Positions 13,770 to 26,287 of a DNA stretch of 64,000 nt are shown one piece after another (position 1 is the first letter of the stretch; the number at the start of each line of letters is the position of its first letter). The DNA comes from Siphonodentalium dalli. Its lineage: Eukaryota; Mollusca; Scaphopoda; Gadilida; Siphonodentaliidae. The notes under the pieces were generated by a model. The model ran no database searches, was not told where the DNA came from, and saw only the letters and a program-made list of their open reading frames with translations. The stretch is from positions 218,952,373-219,016,372 of the forward strand of contig CP136061.1 in NCBI GenBank assembly GCA_032622095.1, read 5' to 3'. Made by a program: the position numbers and the translations under genes.

Positions 13770-14380
13770 TATTGTGTTTGATATTGGTAGCATGTGTCTA
13801 CAGGGTGGATGGATTGGAAGAGTAAATATCATTTAAAAAAAACAATTAATCAATAAATACCAAAATCCATAAAGGTGAAAAGTGTGCCAAGATAAAGCTA
13901 TAGATACAAATACTAGTATGAGGAAGATCAGATGAAAAATATTTTAGTTATTACAACGGATAGCATGTGTCTATGGAATGTGTTCGAAGGGTTAATTATT
14001 TTCTAAACCAATCAACCAATCGATACCAAAAACTATACAGGTGAGGGGTGTGTCATCCTAAACCTGCCCATAAAATGTGAACATGACCCGACAAAAAATA
14101 CTTGAGTTATTGCGTCGGATAGCATGTGTCTACTGACATATAATATGGATGGATGGAGGTACGAATGACAGATGGTTGATCCGGAAATCGGCACATGTCT
14201 ATACGAGGATGGAAAGTGTTAATATTTTCTAAACTTTCTAAAATGATAAACCTTATTAATAACAAAAACTATACAAATGAGGGGCGTGTCATAAACCTGC
14301 ACATAAATATGAGCATGGTCGGATAATAAATATTTGAGTTATCGCATCGGATAGATTGTGTCTACTAATTATGTGTGGCA
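13770..14380. repeat. Tandem repeat family B, second array
   Basis: Three to four units with the same ordered phrases as 8960-9480 (tagcatgtgtctactg, gttatcgcatcggatag, accaaaaactatacagg). Confidence 0.5.
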
Positions 14381-14399
14381 TACATGGTCTTTCTTTTGA

Positions 14400-15050
14400 G
14401 ATTACAACCACTAAATCAATCTTAAAATTTGAGAGCAGAATCCAGGAAGTAACCCAAAACAAAGCATATATCATATATTGTGATGGAACGAGTCAGATGG
14501 ACTCTTAGTTCCAGTGTTAAAAGAACATATAAAATCAGAATAGAGTATAATTTGTGAGTTTGTGTAAAGTTTCTTTCAAATTTTAAGTCTGCCTAATGAA
14601 AGTCAATTGAGGAACATTTTTCACTGATTGCGTTAAATACAAGACAGTCAAAGACTGTGGGGTCGCTCACCAGACTGCAAAGACTGGGACTTTGGAGACC
14701 ATAACAGTTAGAACTTTTCATAATCACTTTAAAAAAGTAGATCTAAACAGGATATGTAGATAGAGAGGCTTCATGTACCAACTGTATGCTACTGATCACA
14801 CCCCCTCCTCCAGCTCATGCCCCTTCCCGACCAGGCTCCAGACTCCCAAGTCTTAGATTGGCAACTGTCATCTCAAACTTTCTCTATTGTTGGAAATTTC
14901 CAATCTCACAAGCACCTTTTTATAAAACTATTTAGACATGTTTGAAGCCCAATTATCCATGGACCCAAAAACAGCATATATGTATGTCAGATTAATCAGT
15001 CAAGTAGTTCCAAGGTAGATGTTTAATGAATCTTGTATTTTAATGATTTT
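14400..15050. other. Non-coding, no recognised feature
   Basis: No gene or named repeat recognised. Confidence 0.35.
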
Positions 15051-15059
15051 ATTAGACAC

Positions 15060-17010
15060 AAAAGTGTTAAGTCCCCATAGCCCCGTCATTTCTTAACAGG
15101 TTGCCTTATGTTAACAAATCTGAATCTCAGTCACTAAAGGATCCTCCATACTATATGTAAGCTAAATAGTCCAACCTCTCTTGAGAAGACATTTTAAGTA
15201 TTACTATAGAGGCATACATTTATGTCTCGGGTCCCACCCTATATCTGATGGTAGATGAGAAGAAGTCGTTTTCAAGAATTACCATGGAGGGCAAGAGTTA
15301 TGGCCCTGGCTTCACAACCATTTGAAAGAGTGACCTCATTTGAACAAATCTGAATATGAATCACCTAGGGAAAATCCACACCAAATATGAACCCATTCAG
15401 TCTTATGATCTAGAGAAGATGTTCACAGAATTGTTGACAGATTGATGGATGGGCAGAAAGATGAACAGGTGACAGATGAGAAGTGATGACTATAGCTTCG
15501 TCTCAGGTGAGCTCAAAAATTACATTTCATTGAACAAATCTGTAAATCACCTCCCCAACACTGTGGGGACATCCCTGCAAGAATATGACATTATCTTCTT
15601 ATACCAGTTGCGTACAGCATAGATACAGGTAGTGTGGGTGGGGGTCTCTGCCCCTATTTGAACAAACATGAATCCCCATCTCTGATATCTATTCATCTTA
15701 TAATTATAAACATTCGCTTTTAAGAGTTGAAGTTAATTGATTTTCCAAAAAGGCCCCCATTGGAACATATATAAACATGCCACCCAAGGACCCTGCATAC
15801 ACAAATATAAGCTAAATAGACTTGATGGTTCTTGAGTAGTAATAGTTGTTAGAATTACTATGGAGGGAAAACGTTATGGCCCTGGCACCCCTCCTATTTG
15901 ACCTGGTGAACTTATTTGAACAAATCTGAATGTGAGTCACATACAGGTAGGGAATTCATATGGATCTCGAGAAGAAAACAATTGTTGATGGATGGATGGA
16001 CAGAACAATGGATGGAAGGACACTCCGACAGACCAACAGATTTAATCCAATATACCCCCACACTTTTTTGTCCATAATAAGGTATAATGAGGTCACACAG
16101 CTAAGTGGTTAAGAAAATAATATTGGAACAGCCAAGCGTGAATTTAGTGTGTCTGAGGTCCCAAAAGGGTGAATGTAGTGATGCTATTCTGTAAGGTAGG
16201 CTAGCATCACCAAATTCACCATCTGGGAACCCAATTTTACTTAGTCCTCAACTGCTATGGGAGACCTAGGGACAGACATAAGTTCTCCAGCTGAAGTTGG
16301 TGACATTACTGACATATGACAGTATGCGCACCCATTTAACACCTCAATTATGCATTTTAAAATCTGAACAGAAGGGAAAAGAGCTGCTAAAAATGTCAAT
16401 TTGAGACTCTAGATACTTCCCAGAAGATGAAGCCTAAGCAGAATGAGGTCCTCATAGGATGTATTTGGCGATGCTAGCCTCTGGGAACCTCATTCTACAA
16501 ATGCCAGACACACTTAAAGCTATGAGAAAATGAATTTAATAAAAATAAATATTGATTAAAAATAAAATATATATAATTTTTTTTTTTTTGGTTAAATTGA
16601 GCAATAAATTAAATCTAAAAAAAAAAATATTTCTTCAGATTTATGTCCATAGCCCCACCCACATTTGACCCAGTGACCTCATTTGAACAAATCTGAACCA
16701 CAGTCACCCAAGGTACCCTCATACCAAATATGAACCCAATCGGCCCGACAACTTCAGAAAAGAAGTCGTTTTAAGAATTACTATCTGGAAAAATAGTTAT
16801 GGTCCTGACATCAAAACTATTTGACTTGGTGACCTCATTTGAACAAATCTGAATAAGAGTCACCTAGGGAACATCCACACCAAATATAAACCCAATCGGT
16901 CTGATGGTTTCAGAGGAGAAGATGTTTAAAGAATTGTTGATGGACGGACAGATGGATGGACGGACGAGGAGTGATGACTATAGCTCCACCGGAGACTTCG
17001 TCTCAGGTGA
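15060..17010. repeat. Dispersed/tandem repeat family C
   Basis: Five to six diverged units (near 15110, 15330, 15520, 15890 and 16670-17010) share gacctcatttgaacaaatct, gaatatgagtcacctagg, accaaatatgaacccaatcg and gaattgttgatggatgga. They end in GGAT/GGAC microsatellite and ctatagcttcgtctcaggtg. Confidence 0.6.
16126..16515. mobile_element. Palindromic MITE, copy 1
   Basis: Left end ccaagcgtgaatttagtgtg and right end complementary (gccagacacacttaaagct). The interior is a pair of facing arms containing cctcattctg and gctagcatcaccaa. Same family as 21291-21677. It interrupts the family C repeats. Confidence 0.5.
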
Positions 17011-17019
17011 GCTAAAAAA

Positions 17020-18080
17020 ACAGTCACTGTATAGCCGATAGAGGTCTGGTAAAACAAAATAGTTTGGAGAATCACAAGTTAATGGTGCATTTTCACCACA
17101 TTTTTGTGTTGGGTATCCAACTTGATCTTTGTGAGATTTTGAGCACACAATTTTTAGAGAAGTTGCCTCGCATCCCATCACATGAAGCATGGATCATAAT
17201 CTTCAAAGTCGACATTTCTGTTTAATTTGTTACTTTGCTTGGTAAAATAACGTTAAGATGGAGTGATTCCCAAAATTGGGTACCCAAAATACCAAATTGT
17301 GGGGACAATGACTAAGGGGCATTAATATGTTATGACTATTGCCTTTTACATATAGAATAGGTAACAAGGATGTCATACTTTGCACTGATATTACAGATGT
17401 ATCTAGGGTTCCAGACCTGCTTTCTCTTTGTTTTAATCATCAAAATTAGTAATAAAATAAATGTTTCAGAGCAAGGAGTGCCAAGGACAGCTCTAGATTT
17501 TCTAGATCGTCTACAGGTGCACTTTTTATTAGACCGCTGATTAAAAAATTTAATCCGGCACCTACAAAACACTCTCAAATTTATCAAATAATATTAGAAA
17601 CAAAACACGTCTTTTCAACGCTATATACCTTTACCAAATTAAGTATACATTATTTTGGGGTTCTAACTTCGAACAAAACATGTTCATTTAATGTACAACT
17701 TCTCGTTCCAAACACATATAGAAATTTCTTTCTTTTTTGTAAAAACAGAAGATAGTGCATCTCTTCCGGGCCACAATTGCATTAACAACATTATTTTTAT
17801 AAAACCTGATTTCAGACAACAAACAACATTTTCGTGAATAAAATACAGATAGAACAGAATATTGTGTATATATTATTTGTCTATAATGGCATAATAAAGT
17901 GATTTATTTTTGATGAAGCCTCGCATAATTAGAGGTGAAATCTGTTAGTTGAAATGAAATTTGCCTTGATTAAGGGTGCTAACAAGATAGAGTTCTTCCT
18001 CTTTGTACACTCCAAACATTTCCACGAGATCACCTGAAGTTTGTTCTAAAAATAACCCATAAAACTGTCCCAAAAGGTTG
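17020..18080. other. Non-coding, no recognised feature
   Basis: Read on both strands; nothing assignable beyond short AT-rich runs. Confidence 0.35.
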
Positions 18081-18295
18081 TACAGTAATGCCCTAAATAA
18101 TCGACTCCTTAACAACAGCAGAATTATGGGTAACTTTTCAGGATTTAGTCGGAAATATGGCTTGTTGCCATTCATTGGAAAGCTTCTCAATGAGAACTTT
18201 TGGATGAATGGCAACAAGCCATATTTCCGACTAAATCCTGAATAATTACCCATAATTCTGCTGTTGTTGAGTCGATTATTTAGGGCATTACTGTA
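18081..18295. mobile_element. Mariner/pogo-type MITE, 215 bp hairpin
   Basis: Both arms are nearly perfect complements: TACAGTAATGCCCTAAATAA at the left, its complement ending GGGCATTACTGTA at the right, around a loop near 18170-18200. TA lies at each outer edge, so the TIR starts CAGTAATG and the target duplication is TA, as in pogo/Tigger-like mariners. Relatives are at 28121-28289, 52083-52190 and 57929-58006. Confidence 0.75.
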
Positions 18296-18420
18296 TGTTA
18301 TTATCCCATATTAATTGTTAGAAGCGTTTCCGGAGACTCATATTTATTATTTTATAGTAATTATACCCCGGAATCTATATAAACCTGCTAGGAGGAGCTG
18401 CACTATCTTAACCTGGAACC

Positions 18421-18709
18421 ATGAATACATCTTTTTGTGATAACTCATCCATAAGAAGCGATGTAAGGAGAGGTATGTATAAGAAGATCAGGTAAAATTG
18501 TCATTTATTAATAAAATATAAAAATACCAACTAAACTCATAACAATGTTATTGTAAGTACTATCCTTGATAAAGGAATGTGTCAACAAATAGAATCTTAT
18601 TAATTTGGAACATTTGAATATATGTAATTTTTTTTTACATTGTAAAAATCTAACTATTCAATCAATAACAGCTGTTGATGAAGAAAGACTTCCAAGGTTG
18701 AGAAAGTAA
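18421..18709 (+). CDS. Candidate tiny two-exon gene (29 codons), unproven
   Basis: TATATAAA at 18376-18383 is followed 45 bp later by ATG 18421, seventeen codons (MNTSFCDNSSIRSDVRR), and a textbook donor G|GTATGT at 18473. After 199 bp an acceptor aataacag| at 18671 restores the frame for AVDEERLPRLRK and a TAA at 18707. The spacing of TATA, ATG, donor and acceptor is orderly, but the product is short and matches nothing I know, so it may be coincidence. Confidence 0.2.
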
Positions 18710-19960
18710 AATAATGTTATTTTCTAACTAAAACGGCTGGCATATGGTGAACATATGAGATAGGTCCATTTTGGTTATTATTCATCGTTGGAGCTCATTC
18801 GAAATAGGCTTATAAGGCTACCATTGAGGGTCAGTAGTTGTCTGACTAACATGAAGGATGTTATGTTTACATAATTTGTGATTTCTCTGAACAAGTCACA
18901 CTTGGAGAAGCTTCATTTCGATTGATTTATGATATTTTGAGAAATTCCAATTATTTTCTTTTAGTATGTGATTAAGCATAGCATAGATGGATTGAATTAT
19001 GATACAGGTATCGTATGTGCCAAATCGAGTCTCTAGTTGTACAATGAAATAAAACTGGCAAGGTCAATTTAATTTTTTTGGAGCAGATATTGAAGATTTA
19101 TAATTCACAATATAAATGCAAAGACTATCATCTTGTCATACAACCAATTAAAATAGAATCATGACCAAATAAAATCCATTTCAAACAAGCTTTTGATTGA
19201 TGTATATGCTAGTTTCACTCATTTTTAGCCAGTCACACAGAGAAAATGATGTCTTAGAAATAGGAATATCATGTTCAAAAGTGTCATTCTGTGAGCATTT
19301 TCAATTTACAGACTAAAAAATCAGTTACTGAAAAGAGCATACAATGTCATCATGAGTAAATTTAACACACTTTCTTACTTGATTCCTTGGTGATAAGATA
19401 ATATAAATTTTGATTCATCAATCCTTAAACCTTATCACTAGCAACTGTTTTTAAGGTTTGTTGATTCAAAATTGTTCTCTAATAAAGCTAAAGCCTGTCG
19501 TTAAACTGGTGAAAATACGGTTCGGAGTGACATCTATCGGATGCGGGAGGAATATATAGGAGAGAATAAAATAGTCACTGGGCCCTGATAATGTGATTGG
19601 TCAATAGCCTTGTGTGCTTTTTACTTTAAAAAATCATCACACCTCTTCCCTATGATTTCCCATAGGTAAAATAGCCATTGTCACAGGAATTAACCCTTTG
19701 TAGTGAAGTTTGTGGTATGATCTAAAATATGAAATTATATTTTAGTGCAGTTCTGACACTAGTTACGAAAACACAAGATTTAAAGGCGAATTCCCGACTA
19801 GACGGATATGAATATTTTGCATAAAAAGTTTCCACAAATGTCAATCTTTCAGATTTAAAGAAAACTTTGGACTTAGGATTTATATAGTAAACAGTATACG
19901 CTAAAACGTTTGCACTGAGACCTATGGAAAATATTTACACCAGTGTAACCTTTGAAACAT
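18710..19960. other. Non-coding, no recognised feature
   Basis: No supported gene or repeat. It would be the 3' flank of the 18421-18709 candidate. Confidence 0.35.
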
Positions 19961-19969
19961 GGTTAGGAT

Positions 19970-21190
19970 GGAACACAAATATAAAATAAACATAGGATAA
20001 CGTCATTTGCCCCTCATTTAAAAGCAGCCATGATGGCAAACCTCCATACCAAATTACATCAGGTCCAATAATCCATGGCTGAGTTATCTGTGCGTATGGA
20101 CAAAACTTAAAAATGTGAAAATGTCATTTGCCTCTCATTCAAAAGCAGTCATGATGATGAACCGCTGTACCAAATTACATTCAGGTTCAATAATCCATGG
20201 CTGAGATATCTGCGTGGATGGAAAAAAAACAACTAAGATTTTCAGATAAACAAAGAAGGATAACTCTAGAATGGAACGAAAGTTTCAATAACACTCTAGC
20301 TCAAAAAGTAAAGTCCAAGATGGCTGCTGGCGGCCATGTTTTTCATCAAAATTCGATAGCTCCCATCTAGAGGTGATCCTAAACATGCCTGTAAATTTTA
20401 AAATTAATTCTCCAATAAATGCGGGCTGCAGAGTGTGCGGATTGATTCAAATTTGAAATCCAAGATGGCTGCTTGCAGCCATGATTATTAACTAATTTCG
20501 AAAAAAAAAATTATTGCTCCCATCTAGAGATCACTCCGAAGATCCATATGAAGTTTGGTGATGATCGGATGAAGGAGGTGACCTGTAGCCAAAGAATTTA
20601 GTTATCCAAAGAGTAAAATCCAAGATGGCCATTGGCGGTCATGTCTTTCAACAAAATTCAGAAAAAAATTATGACACCCATCTAGAGGTCACCCTGATGA
20701 TCCATAACGAAGATTGGTGATGATTGGATGAGGGATGTGGTCTGTAGGGTGTGTCAAAGGATTTAGTCAAGCAAAGAGTAAAATTCAAGGTGGCTGCCGG
20801 TGGCCATATTTTTTGACCGAATGACCCTAAAATGACTCGTTCCTATATCTATAACATTCAGGACAAATTATATAGTCATAAAACCAACGGTAGCACAGTC
20901 TAATAATAGATTTACAATGTTTAATACTGAAAACAAACCAAGATGACCTATGACGACCATACGACCTGCCCGTGCTAATGAAAATTGTTGACGGACACAC
21001 ACACAGACTACGGATACTAACCCATGGCAATATCTCAAACTTGACAATGTTATTTGCCCCTCTTTTGGAAGTAGTCATGACGGCGAACCAAATTTCATCC
21101 AGATCCGATAACCCATGGCTGAGATATTTACCTGGGCAGATTGACAGCTAGTCGGACGGACAAAGTCAATCCAGTAATACGTCCCATTTC
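19970..21190. repeat. Mixed dispersed repeats (families A and D)
   Basis: Family D units (gtcatttgcctctcatt, aagcagtcatgatg, aataatccatggctgag) stand in tandem at about 20005 and 20115 and again near 21045. Between them is a family A array (tccaagatggctgctggc and cacccatctagaggtcacc, repeated four times). Family D also occurs at 35330-36050. Confidence 0.55.
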
Positions 21191-21290
21191 TCTTCGAAAA
21201 ATTGCATTGTTGCTATTCCCAAGTGGATACTTAGTAAAAGTACATCTATAAGAAAGTTGATATTAATTACAATTTTCTTATTGTTCAAGT

Positions 21291-21677
21291 CCAAGCCTGA
21301 ATTTAGTGTGTCTGACATTTGCAGAATAGCGGGCTAGCATCACCAAATTAATCCTCTGGGGACCTCATTCTGCTTAGGGCTCAAACTGATATGGGAGAAC
21401 TAGGATCAGATTGAAGCTCCCCAGTTGAAGTTAGTGATGTTCACCCATTAATCGCCTCGATTATGCATTTTATCTTATGCAAATAAGGGGATATAGCAAC
21501 TGACAAGGGAAAAAGTAACTAAAACAATGTTAATTTGAGACTCTAGATATGTCCCAGAAAATATGTCTAAGCCTAAGCAGAATGAGGTCCCCAGAGGGTG
21601 AATTTGGTGATGGTAACCCGCTCTGGGGACCTCATTCTGCAAATGTTAAGACACAATCAATTCAGACTTGTTCAAGT
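21291..21677. mobile_element. Palindromic MITE, copy 2 (best preserved)
   Basis: The left end caagcctgaatttagtgtgt and the right end, whose complement is caagtctgaattgattgtgt, form the TIRs. Inner arms with ggggacctcattctg face each other. A third, truncated copy is at 27345-27480. Confidence 0.65.
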
Positions 21678-21795
21678 CTGAGATTCACCAATCACCTGAA
21701 AACATTCCCCTGGCAAATTATTGTGAGAAGTTAGCATGTTGAGTCATGTCATAAACAGAAAGAAAACAGATGAATAATCAATAAAAAAAAAATGA

Positions 21796-22200
21796 AAATG
21801 TCAATAACACTGTAGCTCAACTTCAGAGGGGATAATGTGATACATTACAGTCAATGCAGCGACAAGGAATGCGGAAAGTTTAAATGTTTAAAGTATTTAG
21901 TGATGCAAGGATGCCTGAATTCAAGATAGCTGCCAGTGGCCATATGTTTTAATGAAATTTAGAAAAATTTGATGGCTCCCATATGGTGGTCACCACCGAA
22001 GATCCATATTAAGTATTTAGTGACAATCGGATGAGGGATGTGGCCTGTAGGGTATGGCAAAGGATATATTCATGCTAAGAATAAAATCCAAGATGGCCGC
22101 TGGTGTTTTTCAACCAGATATGGAAAACCAAGAACAAGATTGGATGAGGGATGTGGTCTGTAGGGTGTGCCAATGGATTTTGTCATGCAAAGAGTAAAAT
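21796..22200 (-). repeat. Dispersed repeat family A copy
   Basis: Starts tcaataacactgtagctcaa, then aatgcggaaagtt and two blocks of atggctcccat and gatgtggcctgtagggt. Collinear with 868-1160. Confidence 0.55.
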
Positions 22201-22209
22201 ATTTTCATC

Positions 22210-25200
22210 CAAAATCATTTAAATTTGTCAATAAGAATATATCCCCCAGGCGCTAAGTTGCCCCATTGTCCCAGATAATCGATACGTTTACAGTTACACA
22301 CAGAACATTTGCTACAGCTTCGAGAAAACATACTACTGAACAAACTTTCTAATGCATTTATTGGCCAAACTATGAAAGAATTTATTGGACTAACAGCATA
22401 CAGTAATACGATAGCCCGCATCTAACACTCCATAAAATTCGCTATGAAACGTCTTAATTTCACTTTGCAAACTCTCAAGATATTGTTTATACACAACGTA
22501 AATTCTGTACTGATGACATAATCTTACAACACAATACGTCTTATGACGAGTTGCGCTAATATTTTCAACATAGAATGATATTCTCATGAATAACAATTCT
22601 TGAAATATATATGCTTGACAATTTCAGTCATTGTCAATGCTCACAACACAACAAACTGATTAAAAAGCACCACAACAATCTGGACAGAATTCAATTATCA
22701 ATTATGACAAGGATGAGATCTTGATTATGTATGAAAATTGACAAATAAGTGTCGAGAAACAAATGTAGATAGGATAGTTTCTCACACATCAAGAAGATCA
22801 TGATATTCAGCAGTGTCGACAAATATATACTTTTCGCGCTCATAAACTGATTTGCCTTAAGAATATCTAGGCTAGAAAAGCAAGTAATCATTATGTTCAT
22901 GATGGTTCTTGTCAATCGGGTCACATCTCAGCTCGGAATGAATTTCCACCACTCAAACAGGGGGTAAAGAATCATGCCCTTACTGAAGAAAAATTAACAA
23001 GCTGAGGAATGAATTTTAACATCAGCATCAATTGAATTTTTAAAATTTCAAGCAAGCAATGAATGAAATTTTAAAAACTTGTACCGGTACTATAAATAAA
23101 GGTTACACATCAGATATTCAATCATTGTCTACACTCACATTTTTAAAGGTACTCAATCCGATGAGAGGGTCCCCATATCATCAAGATACAACAACAACAA
23201 AAATTTTTTAGTTATCAGAATCGATTAATTGCAACAAAATGATGCTAACCACTGTCAACTATAATAGTATCAAATTTCCCAAAACGTGTTATTTATCAAC
23301 ATTCTGTTCAACAAAATATGGTCATATTATCACTTGAGTATTCACAAAATTTGACCATATTACCACTTGCTTTTAGATTTATCCATCTTCTTCTGCAATT
23401 TTGACCGAGACCATCCTTTTGACAGCATGTTTCTGGGCCACAAATAATTGAAATAACAAACATCGATATCTGATCACTCTAAGCTATGATGGGTGTGTTC
23501 CTTGGTTCGAATCAAATATTTATTTTCCCCGAAGTCAAAGAAATAGTAATAGGATCGTTAAATTGGATTGAGTACCTTTAACTGAGCAAAAAGCACCAAA
23601 TTAATCAGGATAAATATCCTAATTATTGAGCACAGAGTTGAGATCTTGTTTATATATGGTATTTTGATACATGTTGTCAAGCAATAAAATATCTAAGTAA
23701 CCCTTTCTATACTAAATGGATTCTCACACTCAGTTAAAAAGTGTACATTGGAATGTTCTATTATGGATTTGAAGGGATGTACAGGTACATGAGATAAACA
23801 AAAGTACAGCGGTAGTCCTATTTATTGAAGGAAATGTTTAGATAATAAGTTCAACAGGCAACCTATGGTCATTTGTTAACTTATTATCTGAACATTTCCT
23901 ATGGGATAACTATTTGTTTATGATGCTTTAGCATAGAAAGAGTTATACAGTATACATATATGACTGCTGTTTGACAAAATGGGGATGGGCTTGCTATCAC
24001 CCGGATGGGATGATGTAGTCTATATACTAATATTAGTTAGCATTTATCAGCTGCGGTGATCATTAGAATTTTTTTCTAGAAACAACAATTAAAAACATCC
24101 TCTCTTGAAGGTTCAATATCTGCCATCAAAACAAAAAATAAAACGGAAAAAAAACCGAACAACAAACACGTGACAAACTGAAAAACAATGCCCGGCTAGC
24201 CTTCAATTTAGAAAAAATGCTGTTATGCCCAAGTGCCTAATTAATATATTTAAATATCACAATACCACATACAAAATCGCCCATAATACCTCGAAAACGA
24301 TCACTTTCATAATTGAGAACGCTCTTTATATTGTCTACCGCGTTTGGGCGATGAAAGCATTTATTAGCTGAGGTGATCATTGGATTTTTTTCTAGACGAA
24401 CAACAATTAAAAACCTCCTCTCTTGAAGGTCAATATCTGCCATCAATACGAAACAAGTGGCAAACTGAAAATAAATGCCAGCCTTCAATTTAGAAAAAAT
24501 TCTGTTATGCCAAAGTGCCTAATTAATAATTATTGTAGTTTCGACAGTCTGTTGTGTGTTCGAGTTTCTTCTTTTCTTTATGCACTATCTGATCGTATCT
24601 TGACTGGAAGAATTTTAGCAAGCGATCCAGTCGTGCACTTCTTCTTACAAAAGACTTTGTGTTAAGAAACAGAGAGGAACATTATTATGACGAATATAAG
24701 CCATCACGATACATGTACTAGTATATTATTAACCAAGTCCTTTTTAATCACACCATTTGTGTTTAATTGGACTCCTATAGCACACAACGGTATGACACTA
24801 TATCAGTGGTATAAATTAGCTTCCGAGATGTGTACCAACAATGAAGAAGGAGCTAGAATGTCCAACTTGTATTCTTTCAAAAACAATTCAATTTCGTATC
24901 GCACTATATTCCTCTCATTGCTTTTCTGCATAAATTAACCTAAATTCATTCCAGTTTTATCGCTTCAAAGTACACTTTAGCCATCATTATTCATTATATA
25001 ATCTAACATTCTAGCAAATCCAGTTCATAATAAGCACATTCAAACAGTTTTTACTTAATGATCACTATGTATCATATAAAGGTATATAATCAGAGACTGC
25101 GATATTTCATATGTAATTTATTATCAACTCGTTACGCGATTGGCGGAATTATTTCAAGCTCCGCCCACCACTGTCACCGGTAAGCAAATCAGGTGACTTA

Positions 25201-25910
25201 TGACGGTAACAAAAAAATTTACCAAATAATTCCTTTAACAAAAAACTTGAGACTCACTCGACTAAAGCACGAAACTTTGGAACATAATGTTCTTTGAACA
25301 AAGTATATTCTTTTTTGGTGGGAGTACCCCAAACTACCCGATACGGGTAAGTAGTAAATCTGGTTTCCATGGCAACGACATATACATATCATCAAAGTTT
25401 CATGCTTTAATCCAGTCAATCTGTCATGCTTTTTGCAAAAATTTTGCAATAAGTCAGAGGGCTATATAGATATGTACACCGGATGTCATTTTATTATTGT
25501 ACATGTGAGCTGCCTGCTATTGTACATATATATTTTTATAATTTGCATAAAACATCATTTAAAAAAATATATCCCCTATCCTGCACCTAATTATTTCCAC
25601 TCAAATATTAGTAAACCAGGCTATACTACTAGTATATCTGGGGCTCAGATATTGAAGTCTGATTTAGTATGCAATATTTCTGAAGGATTATATTTCTATG
25701 ACAGACAAAATGTTGCTTCAATACCAGGTAGCATGACACAGAGAGTTGACCCAATTTTTACATGGAATCTAATTTTCCATTGACAACCAATTTTTTATCA
25801 CAATAAGCTGACCTGGATCAACTTTCTCACATATTCATATAATATTCCAGATATGATAATATATTGCAAATAATTATGTTTGTATTGCTGAACTATGTTT
25901 GTATGGCTGT
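22210..25910. other. Non-coding 3' flank of the BCL2L13-like gene, with a local duplication
   Basis: No gene recognised. 24055-24240 is repeated at 24352-24530 (ggtgatcatt, ttttttctagac, acaacaattaaaaac, atctgccatcaa, cttcaatttagaaaaaat, agtgcctaattaat), a tandem duplication of about 180 bp. A hairpin of about 20-bp arms, aggaaatgtttagataataa, lies at 23838-23904. Confidence 0.4.
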
Positions 25911-25918
25911 AAGTGAAA

Positions 25919-26287
25919 TCACCCCTTTTTTCTTGTTAATAAGTACATGGTGACTGCCAGAATTACTGAGACGGATGCAGCCACGAATGCTGTGGGGTTG
26001 TTTTGGAAGACCTCTCCACACTTTTCTATGAATGATGAGGACTCATAGAAAACGTCGTCATGTTTCTCTTCTGATGGTGTCCGAGAAAGCAATGTGTCCA
26101 TCTGACTCGTACTTATGACAGTCTCTCCTGTACTGCAGGTATTCACACTCGAATAACCAGAAGGGTTCAAGTGAGTTTCTGTGTGGTCGATGTGGGGAGC
26201 AATAAAACCTGGTCTACCATTGTGATGTCCATTCACCTCGGGAGTTGTCAGTGGAGAACTGCTGGGGTCCGAACTTGAGAGAGCAGA
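25919..26287 (-). CDS. BCL2L13: BCL2L13-like exon 4: linker and tail-anchor transmembrane segment
   Basis: 369 nt, 122 codons and TGA. The acceptor is attttcag| at 26288, phase 0. It starts SALSSSDPSSS, runs through a polar Pro/Ser/Thr linker of about 95 residues, then a hydrophobic helix ending VTMYLLTRKKG. A single C-terminal helix followed by a short basic tail is the usual outer-mitochondrial-membrane tail anchor of this family. The vertebrate BCL2L13 linker here is far longer. No poly(A) signal close to the stop stands out; a minus-strand AATAAA lies about 800 bp on, near 25117-25122. Confidence 0.82.
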   Translation of the reverse strand, partial: SALSSSDPSSSPLTTPEVNGHHNGRPGFIAPHIDHTETHLNPSGYSSVNTCSTGETVISTSQMDTLLSRTPSEEKHDDVFYESSSFIEKCGEVFQNNPTAFVAASVSVILAVTMYLLTRKKG

